Assembly: GCA_965277345.1 (NCBI GenBank)
Contig: CBDICI010000004.1
Coordinates: 558,001-622,000 of the forward strand
Length of the DNA: 64,000 nt
Direction: 5' to 3'
DNA from: CAIOYC01 sp965277345
GTDB taxonomy: Bacteria > Pseudomonadota > Alphaproteobacteria > Caulobacterales > Caulobacteraceae
How positions within the stretch are numbered: position 1 is the stretch's first letter; each line of letters begins with the position of its first letter. The translations under genes and the position numbers were made by a program. Below are positions 39,072 through 47,143 of this stretch, piece after piece. The notes below the pieces were generated by a model that was not told the origin of the DNA, searched no databases, and saw nothing but the letters and a program-made list of their open reading frames with translations.

Positions 39072-41135
39072 TCAGCCGATCCAGCGCTTCAGCCAGGCCT
39101 CTACGGTGTCGTGCCACTGCAGCGAGTTCTGCGGCTTCAGCACCCAGTGGTTCTCGTCCGGGAAGGTCAGCATCTCGCTCTCCACCCCCTTGCGCTGCAG
39201 GGCGGTGAAGGCGGCGATGCCCTGCGTGACCGGGATGCGGAAGTCCTTCTCCGAGTGGATCACCAGCATCGGCCTGGTCCAGGCCGCCACGTGGTTCACC
39301 GGGTTGAAGCGCTCATAGGTCTGGGGGTTCTGCCAATAGGGGGCTCCGCCGTGCTCCCACTCGTCGAACCACAGTTCCTCGGTGGAATAGGCCATCATGC
39401 GGCTGTCGAACACGCCGTCGTGGTCGATCAGGCACTTCCACGGCTGGTTCCAGACCCCGGCGATCCAGTAGGTCATGAAGCCGCCATAGCTGGCCCCCGC
39501 CGCACAGGCCTTGGCGGCGTCGATCCACGGCGCCTTGGCCTGGGCTGCGGCCCAGCCCTTCTGCAGGTCCTCCAGCGGGCGGTCGCCCCAGTGGCCCGAG
39601 ATGGCGTCGGTGAAGCCCTGACCGTAGCCGGTGGAGCCGTGGAAATCCACCATCACCACCCCATAGCCCCAGCCGGCCCACACCTGCGGGTTCCAGCGAT
39701 TGGACCATGAATCCTCCCACGACCCCTGCGGCCCGCCGTGGATCAGGAAGACGGTGGGGAACTTCTGGCCCGGCCTGTAGCCGTGCGGCTTGACGATCCA
39801 GCCGTGCACGGTCTCCCGGTTCCATCCGGCGAAGGTGAAGCTCTCATAGGGGCTCATCTCTACCCCCTGGAGCTGGTCCTCGCCCTCATGGGTCAGTTGA
39901 ACCGGCGCGGAGCCCGGCCGCATCACATAGACCTGCGGCGGCCCGGCCATGCTGTCCCTGGTGAAGGTCAGCACGTCGCCATCGGGCCGGCGCGCCAGGT
40001 CGAAGGCGCCGACATGGCCCGCGCCGGTCAGGGGCTCGGCCCGGCCGGTCGCCATGTCCATGCGGAACAGCTTCACGCTCTGGGTGTCGTTGGCCTCCAC
40101 ATAGAGGCTCTTGCCGTCGCCGGCGAAGGCGATCTGGTCGGCGGAGCGGTCCCACTGCGGGTCGATCTCGCGGGTGCGCCTGGTGGCATTGTCATAGACG
40201 ATGACGCCCAGCCGGTCGGCCTCGAAGCCCGGCCGCTTCATGGCCCGGTGCGCGGCGTAACGACCGTCGGGGGAGACCACCGGCCCCACATCCTCCGCCT
40301 TGTTGGCCGGGTCGATGTCGTAGGGCGGGGCGGAGCCGTCGGCGGGGACGGCGTAGATGTCGAAATTGGTCGACCAGGGTTCGGTCCTGCCGGCCAGCCG
40401 CGCGGAGAACAGCACAGTCTTGCCATCGGCGGTGAAGGTATAGTCGTCGTCGCCGCCGAAGGGTTTGGAGGGGCTGTCGCCGTCGAAGCCGCGCATCAGC
40501 GGGACGGGCTGGCCGGTGGCCTGGCCGTCGTCGCCGATCCTGAGCGCGAACAGGTGGTTGCGCGTCCCGTCGCTCCACCTATCCCAATGGCGGACGAAGA
40601 GGCGGTCATAGAGCCGGCCGGTGGATTTGGTCGCGGCCTTCTCGTCCAGCCTCTGCTTGATCTGGACCGCCTCCTCCTCGCCGGGATGGACCGCCATCGA
40701 GACCACGAGGGTCGCCCCGTTGGGAGCGACCCGGAAGGAGCCTACGTCGGTCGGCAGATAGGTCACCTGCCACGCATGGCGATCGGGGTGCGCCGCCTCC
40801 ACACCCCAGACCTGATCCGTGCCGTTGGCGGGGGCGATGTAATAGACGTCGCGCCCATTGGGCGACCAGCGGGCATTGCCGCCTTCCGCCAGCCGCACCG
40901 GCTTGCCGCGCCCGTCGGCGGCGACCAGCATCACCGCGTGGCTGCGCCCCGTGCCCTTGGCGTTCAGGGTGGCCAGGTCATAGACCACCCACTTGCCGTC
41001 GGGCGAGAGGCGAGGATCGCCCACCCGGTCCAGGCGGACCAGGTCCTGCTGGGTGAAGGGCCGCGCCTGTGTCGCCGGCGCCGCGAGCGCCGCCAGGGCG
41101 AGCGCCGCAACCGAAGCGGCGAGAAAACGGTTCAT
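39072..41135 (-). CDS. S9-family serine peptidase (prolyl oligopeptidase-like), exported
   Basis: A 687-residue peptidase with a signal peptide (MNRFLAASVAALALAAL, cleaved near TQA). A beta-propeller occupies residues about 30-430 and an alpha/beta-hydrolase domain the rest. The catalytic Ser is in GASYGGFMTYW, the Asp in MLVIHSEKDFRIP and the His in FPDENHWVL. It probably removes peptides from oligopeptides in the periplasm, as acylaminoacyl- or dipeptidyl-peptidase relatives do. It is divergent from the bkd operon. Confidence 0.92.
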   Translation of the reverse strand: MNRFLAASVAALALAALAAPATQARPFTQQDLVRLDRVGDPRLSPDGKWVVYDLATLNAKGTGRSHAVMLVAADGRGKPVRLAEGGNARWSPNGRDVYYIAPANGTDQVWGVEAAHPDRHAWQVTYLPTDVGSFRVAPNGATLVVSMAVHPGEEEAVQIKQRLDEKAATKSTGRLYDRLFVRHWDRWSDGTRNHLFALRIGDDGQATGQPVPLMRGFDGDSPSKPFGGDDDYTFTADGKTVLFSARLAGRTEPWSTNFDIYAVPADGSAPPYDIDPANKAEDVGPVVSPDGRYAAHRAMKRPGFEADRLGVIVYDNATRRTREIDPQWDRSADQIAFAGDGKSLYVEANDTQSVKLFRMDMATGRAEPLTGAGHVGAFDLARRPDGDVLTFTRDSMAGPPQVYVMRPGSAPVQLTHEGEDQLQGVEMSPYESFTFAGWNRETVHGWIVKPHGYRPGQKFPTVFLIHGGPQGSWEDSWSNRWNPQVWAGWGYGVVMVDFHGSTGYGQGFTDAISGHWGDRPLEDLQKGWAAAQAKAPWIDAAKACAAGASYGGFMTYWIAGVWNQPWKCLIDHDGVFDSRMMAYSTEELWFDEWEHGGAPYWQNPQTYERFNPVNHVAAWTRPMLVIHSEKDFRIPVTQGIAAFTALQRKGVESEMLTFPDENHWVLKPQNSLQWHDTVEAWLKRWIG

Positions 41136-41343
41136 GCAGGACCCTCCCAGGACAGCCCATGGTTAAGCCAAGGCCGGGTTGCGCTCAAGCGGCGCGTTCG
41201 CACCGATCCGAGCAAAGCTATGCCTCACCGCTTCGCGGATGCAGCATGGACGAACCGCTTTGCCGCGCGTTTGCGGTCTATTGACCCGTTTCTGTTGACC
41301 CGCCATAGCAGCCCAGCCCCGCAAGCCCGAAGGACCTACGCCC

Positions 41344-42600
41344 ATGGCGCCCCCCAAGGACGCAGCCTTGAAGAACACCCGGACCCTCAGCCTGCGCATC
41401 CCCGAGCCCCGCTTCCGCCCGGGCGACAAGGTCGACTTCTCCTCGCTGAACATTCCCGATGCAGGCGTCACGCCCCGCCCGGCGACGGATACCGAGCCGA
41501 AGGACATGCGCGAGCTGGCCTACGGCTTGATCCGGGTGCTGGACAAAGACGCCAAGGCCGTGGGGCCGTGGGACCCCAGGCTCGACGCCGCCACGCTGAA
41601 GCGCGGCCTCAAGACCATGATGCTGACCCGCGCCTATGACGACCGGATGTACCGGGCGCAGCGCCAGGGCAAGACCAGCTTCTACATGAAGTCCACCGGC
41701 GAGGAGGCGGTGGCGGCGGCGGCGGCCATGGTGCTGCACCGCGACGACATGTGCTTTCCGACCTATCGCCAGCAGGGGCTGCTCATCGCCCGCGACTACC
41801 CGCTGGTGGACATGATGAACCAGGTCTATTCCAACGCCAAGGACCCGATGAAGGGCCGCCAACTGCCGGTGATGTATTCCTCGAAGAAGGACGGCTTCTT
41901 CACCATCTCCGGCAACCTCGGCACCCAGCTGCCGCAGGCGGTGGGCTGGGCCATGGCCAGCGCCTTCAGGGGCGACGACAAGATCGCCGCCACCTGGATC
42001 GGCGACGGCTCCACCGCCGAAGGCGACTTCCATGCCGCCATGACCTTCGCCAGCGTCTATCGTGCGCCGGTGATCCTCAACATCGTCAACAACCAGTGGG
42101 CCATCTCGTCCTTCCACGGCCTGGCCGGGGGGGAGGGCGCCACCTTCGCCGCGCGCGGCATCGGCTACAACCTGCCGGCGCTGAGGGTAGACGGCAATGA
42201 CTTCCTGGCCGTCTACGCCGCCACCGACTGGGCGGCGGAGCGGGCGCGCGCCAACCTCGGCGCCACGGTGATCGAACTCTACACCTACCGCGCCGAAGGC
42301 CATTCCACCTCCGACGATCCGTCCCGCTATCGCCCCGCCGACGAGGGCAAGGTCTGGCCGCTCGGCGATCCGGTGGAGCGGCTGAAGCAGCACCTGATCG
42401 GCCTCGGCGAATGGTCGGACGAGAAGCAGCAGGCCCTGCACGAGGAGCTGGTCGAGCTGGTCCGCGCCGCCGGCCGCGAAAGCGAGGCCAACGGCACGCT
42501 CCACGCGGGCGACCGGCCCAGCGTGAAGACCATGTTCGAGGACGTCTACGAAGAGATGGACTGGCGCCTGATCCGTCAACGCCAGGAGCTGGGGGTATGA
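41344..42600 (+). CDS. bkdA1: Branched-chain 2-oxoacid dehydrogenase E1 component, alpha subunit
   Basis: A 418-residue thiamine-diphosphate enzyme subunit. IGDGSTAEGDFHAAMTFASV with NNQWAIS is the ThDP/Mg site; SSKKDGFFTISGNLGTQLPQA and RAEGHSTSDDPSRYRP (phosphorylation-loop region) are typical of the branched-chain type and not of pyruvate dehydrogenase. It decarboxylates the 2-oxoacids from Val, Leu and Ile. It is the first gene of a four-gene bkd operon (E1a, E1b, E2, E3). Confidence 0.93.
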   Translation: MAPPKDAALKNTRTLSLRIPEPRFRPGDKVDFSSLNIPDAGVTPRPATDTEPKDMRELAYGLIRVLDKDAKAVGPWDPRLDAATLKRGLKTMMLTRAYDDRMYRAQRQGKTSFYMKSTGEEAVAAAAAMVLHRDDMCFPTYRQQGLLIARDYPLVDMMNQVYSNAKDPMKGRQLPVMYSSKKDGFFTISGNLGTQLPQAVGWAMASAFRGDDKIAATWIGDGSTAEGDFHAAMTFASVYRAPVILNIVNNQWAISSFHGLAGGEGATFAARGIGYNLPALRVDGNDFLAVYAATDWAAERARANLGATVIELYTYRAEGHSTSDDPSRYRPADEGKVWPLGDPVERLKQHLIGLGEWSDEKQQALHEELVELVRAAGRESEANGTLHAGDRPSVKTMFEDVYEEMDWRLIRQRQELGV

Positions 42601-42610
42601 ACGCTGTCCC

Positions 42611-42725
42611 TGCGTGCTTCGAGACGCGAGGCCACCGCCTCGCTCCTCAGCATGACGACCGGTTTTGCTGTTCTCCGTCTTTCGTCATCCTGAGGAGGCG
42701 CGCCAGCGTCGTCTCGAAGGACGCA
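42611..42725. repeat. Palindromic repeat, GCTTCGAGACG family, inside the bkd operon
   Basis: TGCGTGCTTCGAGACG at the left and CGTCTCGAAGGACGCA at the right are inverted with one mismatch; inner arms CTCCTCAGCATGACGA and TCGTCATCCTGAGGAG also pair. It separates bkdA1 from bkdA2 and could form a stem that tunes relative expression or stabilises mRNA. Confidence 0.8.
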
Positions 42726-42748
42726 ATCTCGATGCTGCGAGGCGCCCG

Positions 42749-43819
42749 ATGAACGCCGTCACCGAAACCAGGGCTGCCCCAGACCCTCATGACGAAGCCG
42801 GCAAATCCTTGCCCATGAACATGATCCAGGCGATCAATTCCGGCCTCGACGTCATGCTGGGCCGCGACCCGAACACGCTGATCTTCGGCGAGGACGTGGG
42901 CTATTTCGGCGGCGTGTTCCGCGCCACCGAGGGGCTGCAGAAGAAGCACGGCCTGAACCGATGCTTCGACGCGCCGATCAGCGAGTGCGGCATCATCGGG
43001 GCCGCCATCGGCATGGCGACCTATGGTCTGCGCCCCGTCGTCGAGATCCAGTTCGCCGACTACATCTATCCCGGCTACGACCAGATCGTGTCGGAGGCGG
43101 CGCGCATCCGCTATCGCTCCTCCGCCGACTTCACCGTGCCCATGACCATCCGCACCCCCTACGGCGGCGGCATCTTCGGCGGCCAGACCCACAGCCAGAG
43201 CCCCGAGGCCCTGTTCACCCACGTGGCGGGGATAAAGACGGTGATCCCGTCCAACCCCTATGACGCCAAGGGCCTGCTGATCGCCGCCATCGAGTGCGAC
43301 GACCCGGTGGTGATCTTCGAGCCCAAACGCCTCTATAACGGCCCCTTCGACGGCTATCCCGACAAGCCGGTGACGCCCTGGCAGAAGGTCGAAGGCAACC
43401 TCGTGCCCGAGGGCTATTACAAGGTGCCGCTGGGCCAGGCGCGGATCGTGCGGGCGGGCGCGGACTGCACCATCCTGGCTTACGGCACCATGGTGCACGT
43501 GGCCGTGGCCTCGGCCGAGGCGGTGGGCGTCGACGCCGAGGTGATCGACCTGCGCACCCTGTCCCCCCTCGACATCGGCGCCATCGAGGCCTCGGTCAAG
43601 AAGACCGGCCGCTGCGTCATCGCCCACGAGGCGACGCGCACCTCGGGCTTCGGCGCCGAACTCAGCGCGCTGGTGCAGGAGCATTGCTTCTACCATCTGG
43701 AGGCGCCGATCGAGCGGGTGGCGGGGTGGGACACGCCCTATCCCCACGCCTTCGAGTGGGAATATTTCCCGGGTCCGGCCCGCGTCGGCGCGGCGATAAA
43801 GCGCGTGATGGAGGGCTGA
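42749..43819 (+). CDS. bkdA2: Branched-chain 2-oxoacid dehydrogenase E1 component, beta subunit
   Basis: A 356-residue transketolase-like beta subunit. GEDVGYFGGVFRATEGL, ISECGIIGAAIGMATYGLRP, FADYIYPGYDQI and the C-terminal VIDLRTLSPLD and HEATRTSGFGAEL are conserved blocks of the BCKDH E1 beta family. The ATG at 42749 with GAGG upstream begins MNAVTETRA; an open frame from 42665 runs through the repeat and is less likely. It pairs with bkdA1 to form the alpha2beta2 E1. Confidence 0.93.
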   Translation: MNAVTETRAAPDPHDEAGKSLPMNMIQAINSGLDVMLGRDPNTLIFGEDVGYFGGVFRATEGLQKKHGLNRCFDAPISECGIIGAAIGMATYGLRPVVEIQFADYIYPGYDQIVSEAARIRYRSSADFTVPMTIRTPYGGGIFGGQTHSQSPEALFTHVAGIKTVIPSNPYDAKGLLIAAIECDDPVVIFEPKRLYNGPFDGYPDKPVTPWQKVEGNLVPEGYYKVPLGQARIVRAGADCTILAYGTMVHVAVASAEAVGVDAEVIDLRTLSPLDIGAIEASVKKTGRCVIAHEATRTSGFGAELSALVQEHCFYHLEAPIERVAGWDTPYPHAFEWEYFPGPARVGAAIKRVMEG

Positions 43820-43822
43820 TCC

Positions 43823-45502
43823 ATGGGACGCTTCGTGTTCAAGCTGCCCGACGTGGGCGAAGGCACCGCCGAGGCCGAGATCGTCGCCTGGCACGTGAAG
43901 GTCGGCGACGTGATCGGCGAGGATGCCCCGCTGGTGGATGTGATGACCGACAAGGCCACGGTGGAGATGACCTCGCCGGTTGCCGGCAAGGTGGTCGAGA
44001 TGCACGGCGCCCCCGGCGACATGGCCCCCGTCGGCGGCCCCATCGCCATCTTCGAGGTCGAAGGCGCGGGGAATGGCGCCGAGCGCGAACCCTCTTTATC
44101 CGCTCATCGCCGAGGAGGCGGGGACCCAGAACAGGCCAAGTCCACCCCCGTTCAACCCGCTGGCGAAGAAGCGCCGGCCAAGGCCGGGGTCCCCACTTCG
44201 GCAGGGACGGGCGGTGATTTTTCGTTCCGCCTGCCCGACGTGGGCGAGGGCACGGCCGAGGCGGAGATCGTCGCCTGGCACGTGAAGGTCGGCGATGTGG
44301 TGGCCGAGGACGCCCCGCTGGTGGATGTGATGACCGACAAGGCCACGGTGGAAATGACCTCGCCGGTGGCGGGGACCATCGTCGCCCTCCACGGCGAGGT
44401 CGGCGCCATGGCCCCGGTCGGCGGCGTGATCGTGGAGTTCAGCACTGATCTCCCTTCCCCCTCGATGGGGGAAGGGCCGGGGATGGAGGTGAGTGCACCG
44501 CAGTCCCCGCAGAAGGCTTCCGAGGCTGCTGCGCCTCCCCCGCCCAAAGCCGAACTCTCGCGTGAACACCCCCTCTCCCGACCCCTCCCCCCTCGCGGGG
44601 GAGAGGCCAGGACGCCCACCCGCCCCGAAGGCGAGCGCCCGCTGGCCTCGCCCGCCGTGCGCCGCCGGGCGGAGGACCTCGGCGTCAAGCTGTCCTATGT
44701 GGCGGGCGCCGGCCCGGCCGGGCGCATCACGCACGAGGACCTGGACGCCTACATCGCCTCGGGCGGCTCGCCGGCCTCGGCGCCGGCCGCCGCCTATGCC
44801 CGGCGCGAGGGCGTCGATGAGGTGAAGGTGATCGGTATGCGCCGCGCCATCGCCCGCCAGATGCAGGAGGCCAAGCGCCGCATCCCCCACTTCGCCTATA
44901 TCGAAGAGGTGGACATGACCGAGGTGGAGCGCCTGCGCGCCCACCTGAACGCCACGCACAAGGGCCGGGCCAAGCTCACCGTCCTGCCCTTCATCATGCG
45001 CGCCCTGGTGCGCGTGCTGCCCGACTATCCGCAGATCAACGCCCGCTTCGACGACGAGGCGGGGGTGGTGCATCGCTCCCGCCCCGTCCACTTCGGCATC
45101 GCCACCCAGACGCCGAACGGGTTGGTCGTGCCGGTGGTCCGCCATGCCGAGGCGATGGACCTGTGGGCCTCGGCCGAGGCGGTCACCGCCGCCGCCGATA
45201 TGGCCCGCTCCGGTAAGGGGTCGAAGGAACAGCTGTCCGGTTCCACCCTCACCATCACCTCGCTCGGGCCGCTGGGCGGGATCGCCACCACGCCGGTGAT
45301 CAACCATCCGGAGGTGGCCATCATCGGCCCCAACAAGATCGTCGAGCGCCCGGTGGTGATCGGCGGCCAGGTTGTGGTACGGCGGATGATGAACCTCTCC
45401 TCCAGCTTCGACCACCGCGTGGTCGACGGCTACGACGCCGCCGAGTTCATCCAGCGGGTCAAGGTCCTGCTGGAAAACCCGGCGACGATCTTCATGGATT
45501 GA
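43823..45502 (+). CDS. bkdB: Branched-chain 2-oxoacid dehydrogenase E2 with two lipoyl domains
   Basis: A 559-residue dihydrolipoyl acyltransferase. Two nearly identical lipoyl domains (residues about 3-78 and 133-208) each carry VMTDKATVEM with the lipoylated Lys. A subunit-binding domain follows (ASPAVRRRAEDLGVKLSYV, about 275-312), then the catalytic core ending in SSSFDHRVVDGYDAAEF with His and Asp. Most bkd E2 proteins have one lipoyl domain. Both Pro/Ala-rich linkers are encoded by sequence related to the intergenic palindromes, an unusual origin for a linker. Confidence 0.93.
   Translation: MGRFVFKLPDVGEGTAEAEIVAWHVKVGDVIGEDAPLVDVMTDKATVEMTSPVAGKVVEMHGAPGDMAPVGGPIAIFEVEGAGNGAEREPSLSAHRRGGGDPEQAKSTPVQPAGEEAPAKAGVPTSAGTGGDFSFRLPDVGEGTAEAEIVAWHVKVGDVVAEDAPLVDVMTDKATVEMTSPVAGTIVALHGEVGAMAPVGGVIVEFSTDLPSPSMGEGPGMEVSAPQSPQKASEAAAPPPPKAELSREHPLSRPLPPRGGEARTPTRPEGERPLASPAVRRRAEDLGVKLSYVAGAGPAGRITHEDLDAYIASGGSPASAPAAAYARREGVDEVKVIGMRRAIARQMQEAKRRIPHFAYIEEVDMTEVERLRAHLNATHKGRAKLTVLPFIMRALVRVLPDYPQINARFDDEAGVVHRSRPVHFGIATQTPNGLVVPVVRHAEAMDLWASAEAVTAAADMARSGKGSKEQLSGSTLTITSLGPLGGIATTPVINHPEVAIIGPNKIVERPVVIGGQVVVRRMMNLSSSFDHRVVDGYDAAEFIQRVKVLLENPATIFMD
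44087..44210 (+). repeat. Palindrome-derived sequence in the first bkdB linker
   Basis: CATCGCCGAGGAGGCGGGGA and the downstream GGCCGGGGTCCCC form an inverted GGGGACCC/GGGTCCCC pair within coding DNA between the two lipoyl domains. The translation (RRGGGDPEQ to AGVPTSAG) is unlike a normal Ala/Pro linker. It resembles the CATCCCCGCGAAGGCGGGGA type of intergenic repeat. Confidence 0.55.
44450..44606 (+). repeat. Palindrome-derived sequence in the second bkdB linker
   Basis: Two hairpins lie in coding sequence after the second lipoyl domain: CCCTTCCCCC-N5-GGGGGAAGGG (44452-44476) and CTCCCCC-N5-GGGGGAG (44585-44603). The translation is LPSPSMGEGPGMEV and PLSRPLPPRGGEA. Related units occur between genes at 10229, 29729 and 62157. 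Confidence 0.65.
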
Positions 45503-45511
45503 TCCTTTCCG

Positions 45512-45609
45512 TGTCATCCCGGACGGCCTGTAAGGGCCGATCCGGGACCCAGGCTTCCCGCGCCACGTCTGGGTCCCGGCTCTTCGCTTCGCTAAGGCCG
45601 GGATGACAG
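45512..45609. repeat. Palindromic repeat, GTCATCCCGG family (copy 4), before lpd
   Basis: Arms TGTCATCCCGG and GCCGGGATGACAG, inner GATCCGGGACCCAGGC and TGGGTCCCGGCTC. It lies between bkdB and the E3 gene and ends nine bases before the chosen lpd start. The repeat's own GGGATGACA is in frame with lpd. Confidence 0.8.
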
Positions 45610-45617
45610 GCGATTAT

Positions 45618-47012
45618 ATGCATACCCTCACACCCAAACTCCTCATCCTCGGCGGCGGGCCGGGTGGGTATGTGGCGGCCATCCGCGCGGGGCAGCTTGG
45701 GATCGATACGGTGCTGGTGGAGGGCGACCGCCTCGGCGGCACCTGCCTGATCCGGGGCTGTATCCCGTCCAAGGCGCTGATCCACGTGGCCTCGAAGTTT
45801 GACGGCATGACCCACGCGGTGGGCGGTGAGACGGATGGCATCGGCCTCTCCGCCGCGCCGACGCTGGATATGGGCAAGACCGTCGCCTGGAAGGAGACCA
45901 TCGTCGACAGGCTGAACGGCGGGGTCATCGCCCTGTTGAAGCGCGGCAAGGTGAGGGTGGTGCAGGGCTGGGGCCGCTTCACCGACGCCAAGACCTGCGT
46001 AGTGGAGACGGCCGAGAGGCCGGTGACCATCAAGGCGGGGAGCGTGATCCTCGCCGCCGGGTCGGTGGCGTCCGCCCTGCCGCACATACCCTTCGGTGAG
46101 GATGTGATCTCCTCCACCGAAGCGCTGGCCCTGTCCGAACTGCCCAGGAGGTTGGCCGTGATCGGCGCCGGTTACATAGGGCTGGAACTCGGTTCCGCCT
46201 TCCGCAAGTTCGGTTGCGAGGTGACGGTGGTGGAGGCGCTGGACCGCATCCTGCCGCTCTACGACGACGCGCTCACCAAGCCGGTGAAGACCTGGCTGGA
46301 GAAAGCGGGCGTCACCCTGCACCTCGGCGCCAAGGCGACCGGGTGGGCGAATGGCGAACTCGTCGTGGAGAAAGGGGGCGAGACCCTGCGCATCCCCGCC
46401 GACAAGCTGCTGGTCACCGTCGGCCGCAAGCCCCGCACCCAGGACTGGGGACTGGAGCAGATGGGCGTCGATATGGCCGGGCCCTTCGTCAAGGTGAACG
46501 ACCGGATGCAGACCTCCATGGCCGGGGTCTACGCCATCGGCGATCTGGTGGGCGAGCCCATGCTGGAGCACAAGGCCGCCGCCCAGGCCCACGTGGCGGT
46601 GGAAAACATCGCCGGCCAGAAGCGCGCCTTCGCTCCCAACGCCATCGCCGCGGTCTGCTTCACCGAGCCGGAGATCGTCTCCTGCGGCCTCTCGCCGGAA
46701 GAGGCCAGGGCGGCGGGGATCGAGGCGATCAGCGCCGTCTTCCCCTTTTCAGCCAACGGGCGCGCCCTCTCGATGGAGGCGGGCGAGGGCGGCGGGTTCA
46801 CCCGCGTGGTGGCGCGCAAGGCCGACCACCGGGTGATCGGCCTGCAGGCGGTGGGCCAGCACGTGTCCGAACTGGCGGGCGAGTTCTGCATGTCCATCGA
46901 GATGGGCGCGGTGCTGGAGGACCTGGCCGGCACGATCCACGTGCACCCCACCCTGTCGGAGACCGTGCACGAGGCGGCCCTCCGCGCGCTGGGCCACGCC
47001 ATCCACATCTGA
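45618..47012 (+). CDS. lpdV: Dihydrolipoyl dehydrogenase (E3 of the bkd complex)
   Basis: A 464-residue FAD flavoprotein that reoxidises dihydrolipoamide. LLILGGGPGGYVAA binds FAD; GGTCLIRGCIPSKAL holds the redox disulfide (IR in place of the usual NV); VIGAGYIGLELGSA binds NAD; HVHPTLSETVHEAA contains the catalytic His-Glu pair. The ATG at 45618 is used here; a frame from 45603 starts inside the palindromic repeat. It completes the bkd operon. Confidence 0.93.
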   Translation: MHTLTPKLLILGGGPGGYVAAIRAGQLGIDTVLVEGDRLGGTCLIRGCIPSKALIHVASKFDGMTHAVGGETDGIGLSAAPTLDMGKTVAWKETIVDRLNGGVIALLKRGKVRVVQGWGRFTDAKTCVVETAERPVTIKAGSVILAAGSVASALPHIPFGEDVISSTEALALSELPRRLAVIGAGYIGLELGSAFRKFGCEVTVVEALDRILPLYDDALTKPVKTWLEKAGVTLHLGAKATGWANGELVVEKGGETLRIPADKLLVTVGRKPRTQDWGLEQMGVDMAGPFVKVNDRMQTSMAGVYAIGDLVGEPMLEHKAAAQAHVAVENIAGQKRAFAPNAIAAVCFTEPEIVSCGLSPEEARAAGIEAISAVFPFSANGRALSMEAGEGGGFTRVVARKADHRVIGLQAVGQHVSELAGEFCMSIEMGAVLEDLAGTIHVHPTLSETVHEAALRALGHAIHI

Positions 47013-47143
47013 TCGGCTTTGGCGGCGGCGACTACGTGGCGCCGCTGCATCGCGGCAAGAAACAAGGCGGCCTCGCGTGCGTTGGGCCTTTGCGCGGCGC
47101 CCGTGCGCTCCGATATGAGGGCCGTCGAGTTGGGGGAATTGGG

